Assembly: GCF_002201895.1 (NCBI RefSeq)
Contig: NZ_CP019436.1
Span: forward strand, 915,619 to 979,618
Source of the DNA: Methanopyrus sp. SNP6
GTDB lineage: Archaea; JAADCQ01; Methanopyri; Methanopyrales; Methanopyraceae
Direction: 5' to 3'
Length of the DNA stretch: 64,000 nucleotides
In this document: one piece after another, positions 26,935 to 36,414 of the stretch
How positions within the stretch are numbered: the first letter of the stretch is position 1
Layout: every line of letters begins with the position of its first letter
Notes under the pieces: model-generated
What the model was told of the DNA's origin: nothing
The model's input: only the letters and a program-made list of their open reading frames with translations
The model's database searches: none
Position numbers and translations under genes: made by a program

Positions 26935-27451
26935 AGGTCACCTCCACCTCCATCCCCGTGAGCTCTTTCACCGCCTTCTCAAGCTCCTCTGTGTCCGCAG
27001 GCACTCGGTGCCGGTCCCTGTGATGAATCACCGCCTTGTAACGCTCACCGTCCGGCTCGTAGACAACGTTCACACTGAGCAACCTCGCCGGTAAGATTAA
27101 ATCTTGCACGAGTTTCCTCAACTGACGCACGTCCTCGGGATCCTCGACTTCCTCCACGACGCGCACCTTCTTACCTAAGTGGTCCGATAAGGCCCTGGAA
27201 ATCCTACCCCGCTTGCCGATGAGCTTCCCGGCCATCCCCTGTCTCGTCACCAGTACCACTAGGTTTCCCGTGTCTACGGTCCTCAGCAGCGCTACGTCTT
27301 CGAGTGATGGATGATCTTCCTTGAGTTCCACCAGCTTCTTGGACACCTCAACGTCGGTTTCCGTGATCTCTCCTCGTTCCAGTCTCTCCTCGCACCCCGG
27401 GCATAGAAGCCCGGTCTTCGCACACACTTCACAGATCGGTAACTCCAACAT
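26927..27451 (-). CDS. Zinc-knuckle and KH-domain RNA-binding protein (NusA-like)
   Basis: The protein (174 residues from ATG 27451) starts with a four-cysteine knuckle [14 protein letters not shown], then a charged helix, then a KH domain with the GxxG loop [15 protein letters not shown] second KH-like or alpha/beta stretch ends the protein. It is likely an RNA-binding factor conserved in archaea, related to archaeal NusA-type KH proteins. The role in transcription or ribosome maturation is unproven. Earlier starts (to 27553) are unlikely since a GGGGGT tract precedes the ATG. Confidence 0.8.
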
Positions 27452-27498
27452 CGAACCCCCGAGAATCAGGTTCACGGAGCTGCCGTGGGAGCCGTCCG

Positions 27499-27506
27499 TT
27501 AAAAAG
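27499..27506. promoter_or_regulatory. Possible TATA box between KH gene and alba
   Basis: The 166-base divergent gap holds one clear A/T block, ttaaaaag, in otherwise GC-rich sequence. Read on the minus strand it lies about 50 bases upstream of the KH-protein ATG; on the plus strand it is about 110 bases before alba. It fits the KH gene better. I see no convincing box closer to alba. Confidence 0.3.
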
Positions 27507-27617
27507 TTGACTCGTAGGGCACCCGGCCTGTGTGGCGCGTTCCCGAAACTCATTTACTGGATCCACGGCACTGCGCACGGCCCAACCCAGCAACCGAAGT
27601 GGACGGGGGTCCACGCA

Positions 27618-27899
27618 ATGGCTGAGGAGGAGAACGTCGTGTACGTCGGCAGCAAGCCCGTCATGAACTATGTTCTAGCCTGCATCACGCAGTTCAATGA
27701 AGGAGCCAACGAGGTCCGAATCAAGGCTCGTGGTCGTGCCATCAGCCGTGCGGTCGACGTCGCTGAGATCGTCAGGAACCGCTTCATGCCGGAGGTCGAA
27801 GTCAAGGACATCAAAATCGGTACCGAAGAACTCGAAACGGAGGAAGGAGATACCGTCAACGTGTCCACGATAGAGATAGTACTCGAGAAGCCTGTGTAA
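27618..27899 (+). CDS. albA: Alba DNA/RNA-binding chromatin protein
   Basis: Alba is an abundant archaeal dimeric DNA- and RNA-binding protein. The 93-residue product begins after a short leader with [20 protein letters not shown], the signature with the conserved lysine (often acetylated in others), and continues with [18 protein letters not shown] and a beta-rich end. ATG at 27618 has a GGGGGT tract upstream; the open frame to 27321 is not used. It ends against a T run and faces the large secreted-protein gene. Confidence 0.95.
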
Positions 27900-30260
27900 A
27901 CCGGTTTTTTGGTCACCATCCTCGCTCGTCCTCCTGATTCTCACCCGAATCGGAAACGGAATCGGGAACGTCACCCCGCGATAATCCTTGGAACTTCCCT
28001 GGCCTTCCACTCCGAGCCGCGGAGGGACATACCCTACAACTCCCTGCTCCCTCCTCATTATTGGTACACTAATCGTAGTGGCGTTAACTTCACCCATCAG
28101 CCTACCTAAAGAGTCCGAGAAAGATGCTTCTACAACGTAAACCCCACTCTCCGTCAACTTCACCCACACGTCCACGTACAGTAACCTGTGACCTTCAAAG
28201 TGAACTTCTACCTTCTCCACGTTACCACTAACCACCGGATTACTTTGTCCCGATAGATCGACGAGGGCGCTTCCAACTACCTCGTTCAGTCTCCTCACTA
28301 CCACTGTTAGGTATAAACCCATCCTAGTCGTTATGAGGTCGTAATCCGTGTTCACGCGAATTCGGAAGACGATCTCGTCCGCTCTTTTCGTTGCCTGACC
28401 AGGAGGTAGATTTAGTGTCGTTTTAATCATCCTGTACCTCATCGGTATGACCAACTGATATCCTCCGATGGAATCCTGAATGATCGTACTGGAATATACC
28501 ACGATTGGAACTGATGGCATCACGAATGTTCCCTGTTCGGTTTCGTATATTACGGCGTTTACGCTACCGACACACCCTCCTACCTCTGAACCTGGACAAG
28601 TAATACTCTTGCTAGTTGTCACGACTACAGCCGATTTAATTTTGTTAGAAGCTACCGTCAGGGTCGAAGCCCAGGGTTCCCACAGTTTCACATCACTGAA
28701 CTCGTCCCCTGGTAACGATATGTGAGGTACTAACTTAGGGTCCTGAGCCCTACCGTCCGTGGTTCCGAATACCCACAAGACCTCGTTGACGGTCTTCCCT
28801 TCTTCCTGCTTCTCTCTTTCCTGTTTTTTCTGTACTACCTTTTTCGACACCGCGAGCACGCACGGCGTCGCGTACGTCTTCTCTTTCTCCCCTTCACTGG
28901 CCACCTGGATCCTGGCCACCGGAATCGGGAACGACCTGATGCCCTCCTTCTTACTGAGGACGTCCAACCAGAAAATCGCTATAGAAGGTTTAGAATTCTT
29001 CAGAACGCCGATACTAATCAACGATATCGGCGTGCAACCCATAGGAACGATGGCTGCGGGTTTGTTTTTAATCATAACTCGAACTTCCGGTCTGTCACCT
29101 ATCTCCAGGACCGCGGGTTGACACCAGACGACTTCACCGTCGACCTTTACCTCACCCGTGGGTGGTGGGTACAATAACTCTTTAAATTGTGACGCTGGGT
29201 CCCTACCGTCCTTCCATACCGTTAGGAATACCACCGTTCCGTCCTTCAAGACGACGTGAGAAATCAATAGGTTCTCAATCGGAGGAGAGCAACTCATGTC
29301 CGACAGTCTCGTCCAGACCATCGGTAAGTAAGTATCATCGGCGGATGAGTAACCCAAAATCGACAGGTAAACTCCACATTCCTTCCACTGCTCCGCGTAC
29401 GCCACTGCGACCCATTTTGCCTCTACCTTTCGGTTCCCGAGTTGATACTCGTAGTACTCGGGAAGGACGTCGACGTTAAACGTGGTTACGTGCTGGAAAT
29501 CGTTGATAATAGAGTTGGAGGTTACTTCTATTCTGTCGTTATCCGGATCCACTCGAACTAGGGCGGAGTAAAGGTCAGAACCGTATTCCTCGACAGGTTT
29601 CTTCAAGTTCTCCACCGTGTATATTACCAGGAACAGAACTCTCTCCACGCTGCCGTTCTTCCCGTACTCGTAGCCTACGTGTAATACTCGGACTCGGCTG
29701 ACCTTTCCTTGTGCCGGTATAACCCTCCTATCTCCATCCTTCATCTCCGGAACGTACAAGACTTCCTCTTTCTCTTCCTTTTTGAATCTTAGGTATTCCT
29801 TGAACGATAGGTGCAGTGTGTGTAGGAAGACCCCGTTTCCATCCGGTCCGGCTAAGAGTACGATTCCTTCTTTTCCTCCTTTTATTGTTGCGTAAGCTGT
29901 GTCGGTTGGTTTCTCTTGTATTGACATCAGCTTGAGTGCCCAGCCGTTCCAGTTCACGATCCATATGTCTGATGACTCTTGTGATGATCTCGTCACTACG
30001 AGTACGCCCTCCGCCTCTATCCCTGGTTGTAGTTGTACCTTCGTTCCCGTCGTGATCTCACACGACGCGCAGTACTCCCCATCTAGCTTGACGTCCCCTG
30101 GGGTGAAAGCGTCGTAATGCGGGTAGTAATCAGAGAACATCGCCTTCAGATCTTCTCTCAGTTCCTCGTATGGATCACCTTGAAGTTTCGACGAGGTCGC
30201 GGTAGCGGGTGCGGTCACGGCAAAAAACATTATAAGTAAGACCTGGGCGGTGTGACGCAC
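27675..30260 (-). CDS. Large secreted protein, 861-aa frame with probable 3' frameshift
   Basis: The product has a Sec signal peptide (basic MRHTAQ, hydrophobic [16 protein letters not shown]) from GTG 30260 and about 750 residues of beta-rich extracellular sequence without recognised domains. The final 100 codons or so of the frame run antisense through alba. A one-base shift at the c4 run 27974-27977 would instead end the protein at a TGA at 27915-27913, 14 bases from the alba stop, with an acidic tail. The gene probably ended there. The start is divergent from the CODH operon. Function unknown; surface or envelope protein likely. Confidence 0.65.
27905..27910 (+). terminator. Oligo-T terminator after alba
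   Basis: Six T residues begin six bases after the alba stop codon, in otherwise GC-rich DNA. This is the usual form of an archaeal intrinsic terminator. Confidence 0.5.
30229..30236 (+). promoter_or_regulatory. TATA box of the CODH/ACS operon
   Basis: The sequence attataag preceded by the purine-rich gcaaaaaac (BRE-like) lies 82-89 bases before the cdhA start. A start site near 30258-30262 would give a leader of about 55-60 bases containing the palindrome at 30273. The box lies within the signal-peptide codons of the divergent gene. Confidence 0.5.
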
Positions 30261-30272
30261 GGTTCGGATTCC

Positions 30273-30290
30273 CCCGAAACTGGTTTCGGG
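30273..30290. promoter_or_regulatory. Perfect palindrome in the cdh leader
   Basis: The arms cccgaaac and gtttcggg are separated by tg, giving an 18-base element cccgaaactggtttcggg. It lies just downstream of the predicted cdh start site and 13 bases upstream of the divergent gene's start codon. It could be an operator for a dimeric repressor or an RNA hairpin in the leader. Confidence 0.45.
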
Positions 30291-30317
30291 AAAACCGTAA
30301 GGTCGGGTGGTAGGGTA

Positions 30318-32597
30318 ATGCCCCCGTTCGAGCTCGAGTTCGATGGGTTGAAGGTTCAGATAGGTTCTGTGGAAGGTTTCGAACCCAGGGGAGAGGGACC
30401 GTTACCGTGTCCCACTGTCTCGGATCTCGCTGATTGGGATAGAAAACTTTTCGCCCGGTATCGAGTGGTGTCGTTTCCCGTATGCGATATGTGTTGTATG
30501 TGCACGTACGGCCGTTGCAACTTATCAGAGGGTAGGCGGGGTGCTTGCGGGATAGGCATCCGCTCCAACACGGCCCGATTCACCGCGCTCAAGGCCTGCA
30601 TCGGTGCGGCTTGCCACACGGCCCACGCACGCCACCTCGTCGAGTATATCCTAAAAAAGTTCGGTGACATGGAGATCGATCTGGGCCCCGAGATCGACGT
30701 TGTAGCCCCGATATTCGAGACGATCGTGGGTTTCAGGCCGAAGACGGTCTCTGACCTCGAGAAGGGGCTCGAGTACATCGAGCGCGAGCTCGCTAAGGTT
30801 CTATCTTCCGTACACATGGGTCAGGAGATGGACCCTCACGATTACGAGTCCAAGTCCCTCCACGCCGGGATGATCGACAACCTCGCGCTCGAGATAGCCG
30901 ACGTGGCGCAGATCACTGCTTTCGACATGCCTAAGGGCGAGGCGCCCCTTGTGGAGTTCGGTCCGTTCGCGGCGGATGACTCCAAACCATGTATACTGTT
31001 AATAGGTCACAACGTGGCCCCCGGTACCGAGGTCCTCGATTACCTGGAAGATCGCGGTCTCGACGAGGAGGTCGAGGTTCTCGGGATCTGCTGTACGGCT
31101 TGGGACGTCAGCCGTGTAGACGATCGATCGAAGGTGATCGGGCCCCTGTCGAGACAGCTCCACTACGTGAGGATGGGTATCGCGGATGTGATCGTGCTCG
31201 ATGAACAGTGCATCCGCGCGGATATCGTGGAGGAGGCCAATGAGGTCGGATCTAGAGTCATCGCGACGCGAGATCTGGTGATGGCCGGACTGCCGGACGT
31301 CACGGACGAACCCACGGAGAAGATCGTCGAGAAGATGGTTTCCGGAGAGTGGATGGGAGTCTTCATCGAGGATCTGGAGAAGGCCGCAGAAGTCGCTGTT
31401 GAGGTCGCGATAAGGGTCCACGAGCGGCGGAAGAAGGAAATCCCACAGCCCGATCCGAGGAGACTCCAGAAGGAGGCGGAGCGCTGTTTGGGATGCGGCG
31501 ACTGTGAACGGGTGTGCCCGAACGACTTACCGATCGTCGAGTCCATGGAGAGGGCGGCGAACGGCGACTTGGATGGACTTGCCGAACTGTTCGACCGGTG
31601 CGTGGGTTGTGCCCGGTGTGAGTCCGAATGTCCGTCGAAGATCCGCATCATGAACATGATCGAGGACGCCTGGAGACTGAGGACCAAAGAGGAGAAATAT
31701 AAAGTACGCACCGGCCGAGGTCCGATCAAGGATGTCGAGATACGACAGGTCGGAGGTCCCATCGTAATGGGTGATATTCCCGGTGTAGTCGCTTTTGTAG
31801 CGTGTCCGAACTATCCCGACGATGTGAAGCAAGTGGGTAAAATGGTGGAAGAACTTCTGGAACGAAATTATATCGTACTAACTTCGGGCTGCGCAGCAAT
31901 GTCACTTAGTATGTACACGGATGAGGATGGTAAGACCTTGTATGAAAAGTACGAAGATAAGTTCGACGCGGGTTGTCTCGTGAACACCGGTCCTTGTGTC
32001 TCGAACGCTCATATACTCGGTGCGTGTATTAAGATCGCTGCTATTTTCGCGAAAAAGCCACTTAAAGGGAACTTCAAGGAAATCGCCGATTACATCCTCA
32101 ACAGGGTCGGAGCTTGTGGGGTACTGTGGGGCGCGATGAGCCAGAAGGCCCTCGCGATATCCACGGGTTTCACGCGATGGGGTATTCCAATAGTTTACGG
32201 TCCGGCTGGTCTCAAGTATCAAACATTGTACATCGGTGACCTCGATGGGGATTGGACGGTGTACGATGCACGCACCGGTGAGGAGTGCGAGGAGTATTGT
32301 CCCATCCACCTGAAGTACGCGGCGGAAGACTGGAGGGAGGCGCTAGTTCAGGCGGTGAAACTCTGCATCCGTCCCAACGATACCCCACAGGGACGACAGA
32401 CTAAGCTTCAAAACTACATCGAGTTGTACAAGGAGTTCTACAACGAGCTCCCACCGGACCTTCCACTGTACGTCCGCGACAAGAACGACGTTCCGATCAC
32501 TTTGCGCGACGAGGTGATGGAGTACCTGAATGAGGTCGGTTGGAAGCCAAGGAAGGGTATCGCCGAACCCTCGCTGGGAGAGAACGTGCGGGGTTAA
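30318..32597 (+). CDS. cdhA: CO dehydrogenase/acetyl-CoA synthase alpha subunit (CdhA)
   Basis: CdhA interconverts CO2 and CO at the Ni-Fe-S C-cluster. From ATG 30318 the 759-residue protein has N-terminal cluster cysteines C56, C59, C60, C62, C67 and C77. C-cluster candidates are H182, C258 or C259, C298, C525, C560 and C600. Two ferredoxin-type 4Fe-4S motifs lie at C390-C400 (CxxCxxCxxxCP) and C428-C438. All features match archaeal CdhA. The ATG is preceded by ggtaggg; the frame upstream to 30252 is unused. It opens the operon cdhA-cdhB-paralogue-cdhC-cooC-cdhD-cdhE. Confidence 0.96.
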   Translation: MPPFELEFDGLKVQIGSVEGFEPRGEGPLPCPTVSDLADWDRKLFARYRVVSFPVCDMCCMCTYGRCNLSEGRRGACGIGIRSNTARFTALKACIGAACHTAHARHLVEYILKKFGDMEIDLGPEIDVVAPIFETIVGFRPKTVSDLEKGLEYIERELAKVLSSVHMGQEMDPHDYESKSLHAGMIDNLALEIADVAQITAFDMPKGEAPLVEFGPFAADDSKPCILLIGHNVAPGTEVLDYLEDRGLDEEVEVLGICCTAWDVSRVDDRSKVIGPLSRQLHYVRMGIADVIVLDEQCIRADIVEEANEVGSRVIATRDLVMAGLPDVTDEPTEKIVEKMVSGEWMGVFIEDLEKAAEVAVEVAIRVHERRKKEIPQPDPRRLQKEAERCLGCGDCERVCPNDLPIVESMERAANGDLDGLAELFDRCVGCARCESECPSKIRIMNMIEDAWRLRTKEEKYKVRTGRGPIKDVEIRQVGGPIVMGDIPGVVAFVACPNYPDDVKQVGKMVEELLERNYIVLTSGCAAMSLSMYTDEDGKTLYEKYEDKFDAGCLVNTGPCVSNAHILGACIKIAAIFAKKPLKGNFKEIADYILNRVGACGVLWGAMSQKALAISTGFTRWGIPIVYGPAGLKYQTLYIGDLDGDWTVYDARTGEECEEYCPIHLKYAAEDWREALVQAVKLCIRPNDTPQGRQTKLQNYIELYKEFYNELPPDLPLYVRDKNDVPITLRDEVMEYLNEVGWKPRKGIAEPSLGENVRG

Positions 32598-32602
32598 GCC
32601 CG

Positions 32603-33082
32603 TTGTCGCTACCGAAGGATCCCACGCTGATTTACACGGACAAGGCCAAGGTAGCCCGAGCTCCGGTGCTCAAGATGGTGTTCCGTCGCGCTAACGATCC
32701 GCTGATGATCGTCGGCCCGAAGGCTGTGGAGGACGAGGAGTGGCGGGAACTCCTGGTGAAGCTGCGTGAGGAGTTCAGGATGAGCGCCGTCTGCACTGCC
32801 CCGTACGAGGGCAGTGACCTGGGTCGCAAGATGGGTATTGTCGAGGTGGCGGCCTTGCTCCAATGGGACGCTCCAATACTCGGAGTTCACCCAGATCTCG
32901 TCGTGTTCACTGGGTCCCGTACCGACGTAACCGACCGAGTACTCCAGGGACTCCGTCACGCGCGACCTGACCTGGTGAAAGTGTCGTTGAATCCCGAGTA
33001 CTGCCCCAGCGCGGACTACTCGTTGCCTACAATGAAAAGGGAGCAGTTCCTCCAAGAGCTGAGCTCTTTGGCGGGTGTTTAA
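32603..33082 (+). CDS. cdhB: CODH/ACS epsilon subunit (CdhB)
   Basis: The epsilon subunit binds CdhA in the alpha2-epsilon2 complex, with a DHS-like (deoxyhypusine-synthase-like) Rossmann domain thought to support electron transfer. The 159-residue product has the expected opening with AKVARAPVLKMVFRRANDP, a MIVGPKAV segment and a C-terminal PEYCPSADYSLPTM end. TTG at 32603 starts it, five bases after the cdhA stop, with gggg upstream. Length fits the family of about 170 residues. Confidence 0.92.
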   Translation: MSLPKDPTLIYTDKAKVARAPVLKMVFRRANDPLMIVGPKAVEDEEWRELLVKLREEFRMSAVCTAPYEGSDLGRKMGIVEVAALLQWDAPILGVHPDLVVFTGSRTDVTDRVLQGLRHARPDLVKVSLNPEYCPSADYSLPTMKREQFLQELSSLAGV

Positions 33083-33095
33083 TCATAGTAAGGGC

Positions 33096-35009
33096 GTGGT
33101 CAGGTTGGACGTGAAATGGGAGGACGTTGAAGTCGAAATAGGGGAGCTGGTGGTTGAGTGGGGCTCCGAAAGTGAGGTGGAGGGACCGACTCGCCGCGAG
33201 TTGCTTCCGTGGGACAGGACGTTGACGTCGGTCTACGATTTGACCGTGGTCCCAGGTGATTCGGAAGAGAAACGGCGAGAAGTAGCTCGCACGGTGGTAA
33301 CGCTATGTTGCGAGGGTACGGCGGGGCTAATCTCCACGGCCCGACTCGCGGTAGAACTGCTGCGTCAAACTGGAGAGCCCTTGGATCCCGGGTTCGGTGC
33401 GGAGACGCCGCTCCCTCTATACGAGACGCTGCTCGGGAGTCCTCCCGAGTGCACAGATGACCTCGAAGTCGGACTGTCCTACGCGGGGTTGGAGCTGGCT
33501 TCCTCGGTCTCGGAGCTCCTGCGGTCGCACTCCATAGAAGGTTACGAGTCCGTGGCTATGCACGCCGGCGCGATCGGTCTCCTCGCGATGGAAATAGCCG
33601 ATGCGGCCCTCTCCACGCTGATGAAGGTCCCGGAATCGGAGGGAGTGTTCGAGATCGGGACGGATGATCTACCGGAACGTCCTACGGTGTTGTTGGTCGG
33701 TCATCTACCGCTCCTGGGCCATATCATCAACGAAGAGTTAGGAACGCTCGCGAGACAGGTGGGGATCGTCGGATTAACACACACCGCGTGGCCCAACTGC
33801 GAGGACCACGTCAGGGTCGTAGGACTACTGTCCATGTACTACGAATACGTCTCTTCCGGGTTCGCGGATGTGGTGGTAGTCGACGGGACGTGCACGGGAG
33901 AAGACGTGATCGAGGCGGTATGCGAGGGCGGATCCAAGCTCGTCGCCACCGTCGGGGCTCGCGTAGCTGACCTACCCGACGTCACCGACTACCCTGTTGA
34001 GAAGGCTGTCGAGGTCCTCGTTACCGACGAGGACGCTGTTTACGTGGAGGAACCTCTCAAGGCCGTGGAAATCGCCGCGTGGACGGCTCTTCGAGTCTGT
34101 GGATCACGCGATCGGAAGGGATACCCTCGGAAGGTTTTCCGGATCGGCCCACCGACCCGCCTCACGGATGTGGTGATCCGAAACGTAGGTGTTCCGGTAG
34201 TTTCAGGCAACATCCCGGGGATAGTCGTCCTAGTGTCCTGTCCCGAGAAGTCCGAGGACGTCGAAGAACCCGCCAAGATCGCCGAGGCCCTCCTAGAGCG
34301 CGGATACTTGGTGCTAGTCCCGGGTTGTTTAGCCGTTGCACTGGGCTCATACTTGGACGAAGAAGGTAAGACGTTGTACGAACGGTACCCGAATACGCTC
34401 CTCAATACCGGACCCTGTACGTCCACCGCGCATTTGGTCGGGGCCTGCGTCCGCGTGGGTGTGATCTTCGGTAGGCTTCCCATCAGGGGAGAACCCGTAC
34501 GGGTCGCCGATTACGTACTCAATCGAGTCGGGGCCTGCGTGATAGCCTGGGGAAATGAGTACCCGGAACACTTGGTTTCGGCGGCCTACGGGATCACTCG
34601 GTGGGGTATCCCAGTAATACTGGGTCCCGACCCGGAGGCGGGCTCGTTGTTGATCGAGAAGGACCCGAAGATCGTCGACGCTCGTTCGGGAGAGGAAGTA
34701 GAGGATCCTACCCCGAGACATCTGAGGTGCGTGGTATCGAATTGGAAGGAGGCGGCTGTCACCGCGGCTCGGCTGTGTATGCGTCCCAACGACACCCCGG
34801 AAGGTCGCCAGAACAAGGTCGAATCGTACGTGGAGTTGTACCGGGAGCTTTACGGAAAACTCCCGCCCGACCTCGACCTGATCATTCGGGACGAGAGCGA
34901 CATCCCGGTGACGCTCAGGTCCGAAATACGGGAGCTGCTGGAGAAGACCGGATGGGCACCTAGATCGCGCGCATCCGATCCTACCTTACTGTCCGAGGGG
35001 GGTGAGTGA
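33096..35009 (+). CDS. Degenerate CdhA paralogue in the CODH/ACS operon
   Basis: This protein of about 640 residues aligns with CdhA over its whole length but lacks key cofactor parts. The N-terminal cysteine cluster is replaced by sequence with a lone CC. The whole double ferredoxin module is deleted, with RVCGSRDRKGYPRK standing in its place. The C-cluster Cys in CdhA's GICCTAW is THT here. His in AMHAG and four C-cluster cysteines (VDGTC, VPGC, TGPC, VGAC) remain. The frame is intact and overlaps cdhC, so it is expressed, not decayed. Start uncertain (GTG 33075, GTG 33096, TTG 33105). It may be a structural or maturation partner. Confidence 0.85.
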   Translation: MVRLDVKWEDVEVEIGELVVEWGSESEVEGPTRRELLPWDRTLTSVYDLTVVPGDSEEKRREVARTVVTLCCEGTAGLISTARLAVELLRQTGEPLDPGFGAETPLPLYETLLGSPPECTDDLEVGLSYAGLELASSVSELLRSHSIEGYESVAMHAGAIGLLAMEIADAALSTLMKVPESEGVFEIGTDDLPERPTVLLVGHLPLLGHIINEELGTLARQVGIVGLTHTAWPNCEDHVRVVGLLSMYYEYVSSGFADVVVVDGTCTGEDVIEAVCEGGSKLVATVGARVADLPDVTDYPVEKAVEVLVTDEDAVYVEEPLKAVEIAAWTALRVCGSRDRKGYPRKVFRIGPPTRLTDVVIRNVGVPVVSGNIPGIVVLVSCPEKSEDVEEPAKIAEALLERGYLVLVPGCLAVALGSYLDEEGKTLYERYPNTLLNTGPCTSTAHLVGACVRVGVIFGRLPIRGEPVRVADYVLNRVGACVIAWGNEYPEHLVSAAYGITRWGIPVILGPDPEAGSLLIEKDPKIVDARSGEEVEDPTPRHLRCVVSNWKEAAVTAARLCMRPNDTPEGRQNKVESYVELYRELYGKLPPDLDLIIRDESDIPVTLRSEIRELLEKTGWAPRSRASDPTLLSEGGE

Positions 35010-36414
35010 GGAGTTGACGGGTCTTGCGGATCTGCCCGTGGACGTGAGCCCGAGGCACGAGGGCGAGCGGATACGAAGCGGTGACATGTACGTCGAGTTG
35101 GCGGGGCCGAAGGGCTTAGGCGCTGAACTGTTCAAGGTTGTGGACCCGGACGAGATCGAGCCGGACAAGGTGGAAGTAATCGGCCCAGACATCGACGAGA
35201 TGGAGGAAGGAGAGCGATACCCGTTCGCCATTTACGTGAAAGCCGCCGGTGAGGAGCTCGAGGAGGACGTGGAAGGTGTACTAGAGCGACGTATCCACGA
35301 GTTCTGCAACTACGTTGAAGGTTTCATGCACCTGAATCAGCGAGACCAGATTTGGTGTAGGGTCTCGAAGGACGCCGTGGAGAAGGGGTTCCGATTGGAG
35401 CACCTCGGCATCGTGCTCCGGGAGCTGTACAAGGAGGAGTTCGGCAACGTCATCGACTCGGTGGAAGTCACGATAATTACGGACGAGGAGAATGTGGAGG
35501 AGTTCATAGAGTACGCCAGGGAAATCTATCAGAAGCGCGACGAACGTGCGAAGGGACTCTCGGAGGAGGACGTCGACGAGTTCTACGTGTGCCTGATGTG
35601 TCAGTCCTTCGCGCCGACTCACGTGTGTGTAATAACTCCGGACCGACCGAGCCTCTGTGGCTCGATCACCTGGCACGACGCTAAGGCGGCCTACAAGATC
35701 GATCCTGAGGGCCCTATATTCCCGATCGAGAAGGGAGAGTGTCTTGACCCCGAAGCCGGCGAGTACGAGGGTGTGAACAAGGCCTTTCAGGAACACTCTC
35801 AGGGTGCCGTCGAGCGAGTGTTCTTGCACTCCTGTCTCGAGTACCCGCATACGAGCTGCGGCTGCTTCCAGGCTGTCGTGTTCTACATCCCCGAGGTAGA
35901 CGGGTTCGGAATCGTTGACCGTGAGTACCCGGGTGAGACCCCGATCGGGCTCCCGTTCTCGACCATGGCGGGTGAGGCCAGCGGCGGTGAGCAGCAGCCG
36001 GGTTTCGTTGGCGTAAGCTACGGTTACATGGAGTCTGATAAGTTCCTACAGTACGACGGCGGCTGGGAGCGCGTGGTTTGGATTCCTAAGGCGCTGAAAG
36101 AACGCATGAAGCACGCCATCCCCGACGAGCTGTACGACAAGATAGCCACCGAGGAGGACGCGACCACTGTGGAGGAGCTCCGGGAGTTCCTCGAGAAAGT
36201 CGAACACCCGGTCGTCGAGCGCTGGGCCGAAGAGGAAGAAGAGGAGGAGAAGGTTCCGGAGGAGGAAGCACCAGCCGAAGAACCGACGATGGAGGTGGAG
36301 GAGCTTCCGATCGCGCCCGGTGGAGGTCTGAACGTGAAAATCGTGCTGAAAAACGCCAAGATTTACGCGGAGAAGGTCATCATCAAGCGCGCCGATCGGG
36401 AAGATGAGAGTTGA
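35002..36414 (+). CDS. cdhC: Acetyl-CoA synthase beta subunit (CdhC)
   Basis: CdhC assembles acetyl-CoA from a methyl group, CO and CoA at the Ni-Ni-4Fe4S A-cluster. Cluster ligands are seen in CLMCQSFAPTHVC (C197, C200, C209), C219 and the SCGCF motif (C286, C288). The protein has 470 residues, as in archaea, which lack the bacterial N-terminal domain. A highly acidic linker of about 35 residues (near 410-445) precedes a small basic C-terminal beta segment. GTG 35002 or TTG 35014 may start it; both follow a gggggg tract and overlap the paralogue. Confidence 0.95.
   Translation: MSEELTGLADLPVDVSPRHEGERIRSGDMYVELAGPKGLGAELFKVVDPDEIEPDKVEVIGPDIDEMEEGERYPFAIYVKAAGEELEEDVEGVLERRIHEFCNYVEGFMHLNQRDQIWCRVSKDAVEKGFRLEHLGIVLRELYKEEFGNVIDSVEVTIITDEENVEEFIEYAREIYQKRDERAKGLSEEDVDEFYVCLMCQSFAPTHVCVITPDRPSLCGSITWHDAKAAYKIDPEGPIFPIEKGECLDPEAGEYEGVNKAFQEHSQGAVERVFLHSCLEYPHTSCGCFQAVVFYIPEVDGFGIVDREYPGETPIGLPFSTMAGEASGGEQQPGFVGVSYGYMESDKFLQYDGGWERVVWIPKALKERMKHAIPDELYDKIATEEDATTVEELREFLEKVEHPVVERWAEEEEEEEKVPEEEAPAEEPTMEVEELPIAPGGGLNVKIVLKNAKIYAEKVIIKRADREDES

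Noticed and set aside
27913-30260. Listing the secreted gene as ending at 27913
   Set aside because: As given, the sequence has no stop in the main frame until 27675; the shorter form needs one added base, so it is reported as a finding.
33096-35009. Calling the CdhA paralogue a pseudogene
   Set aside because: The frame is uninterrupted over about 640 codons, overlaps cdhC, and retains selected C-cluster residues, so a functional protein is more likely.
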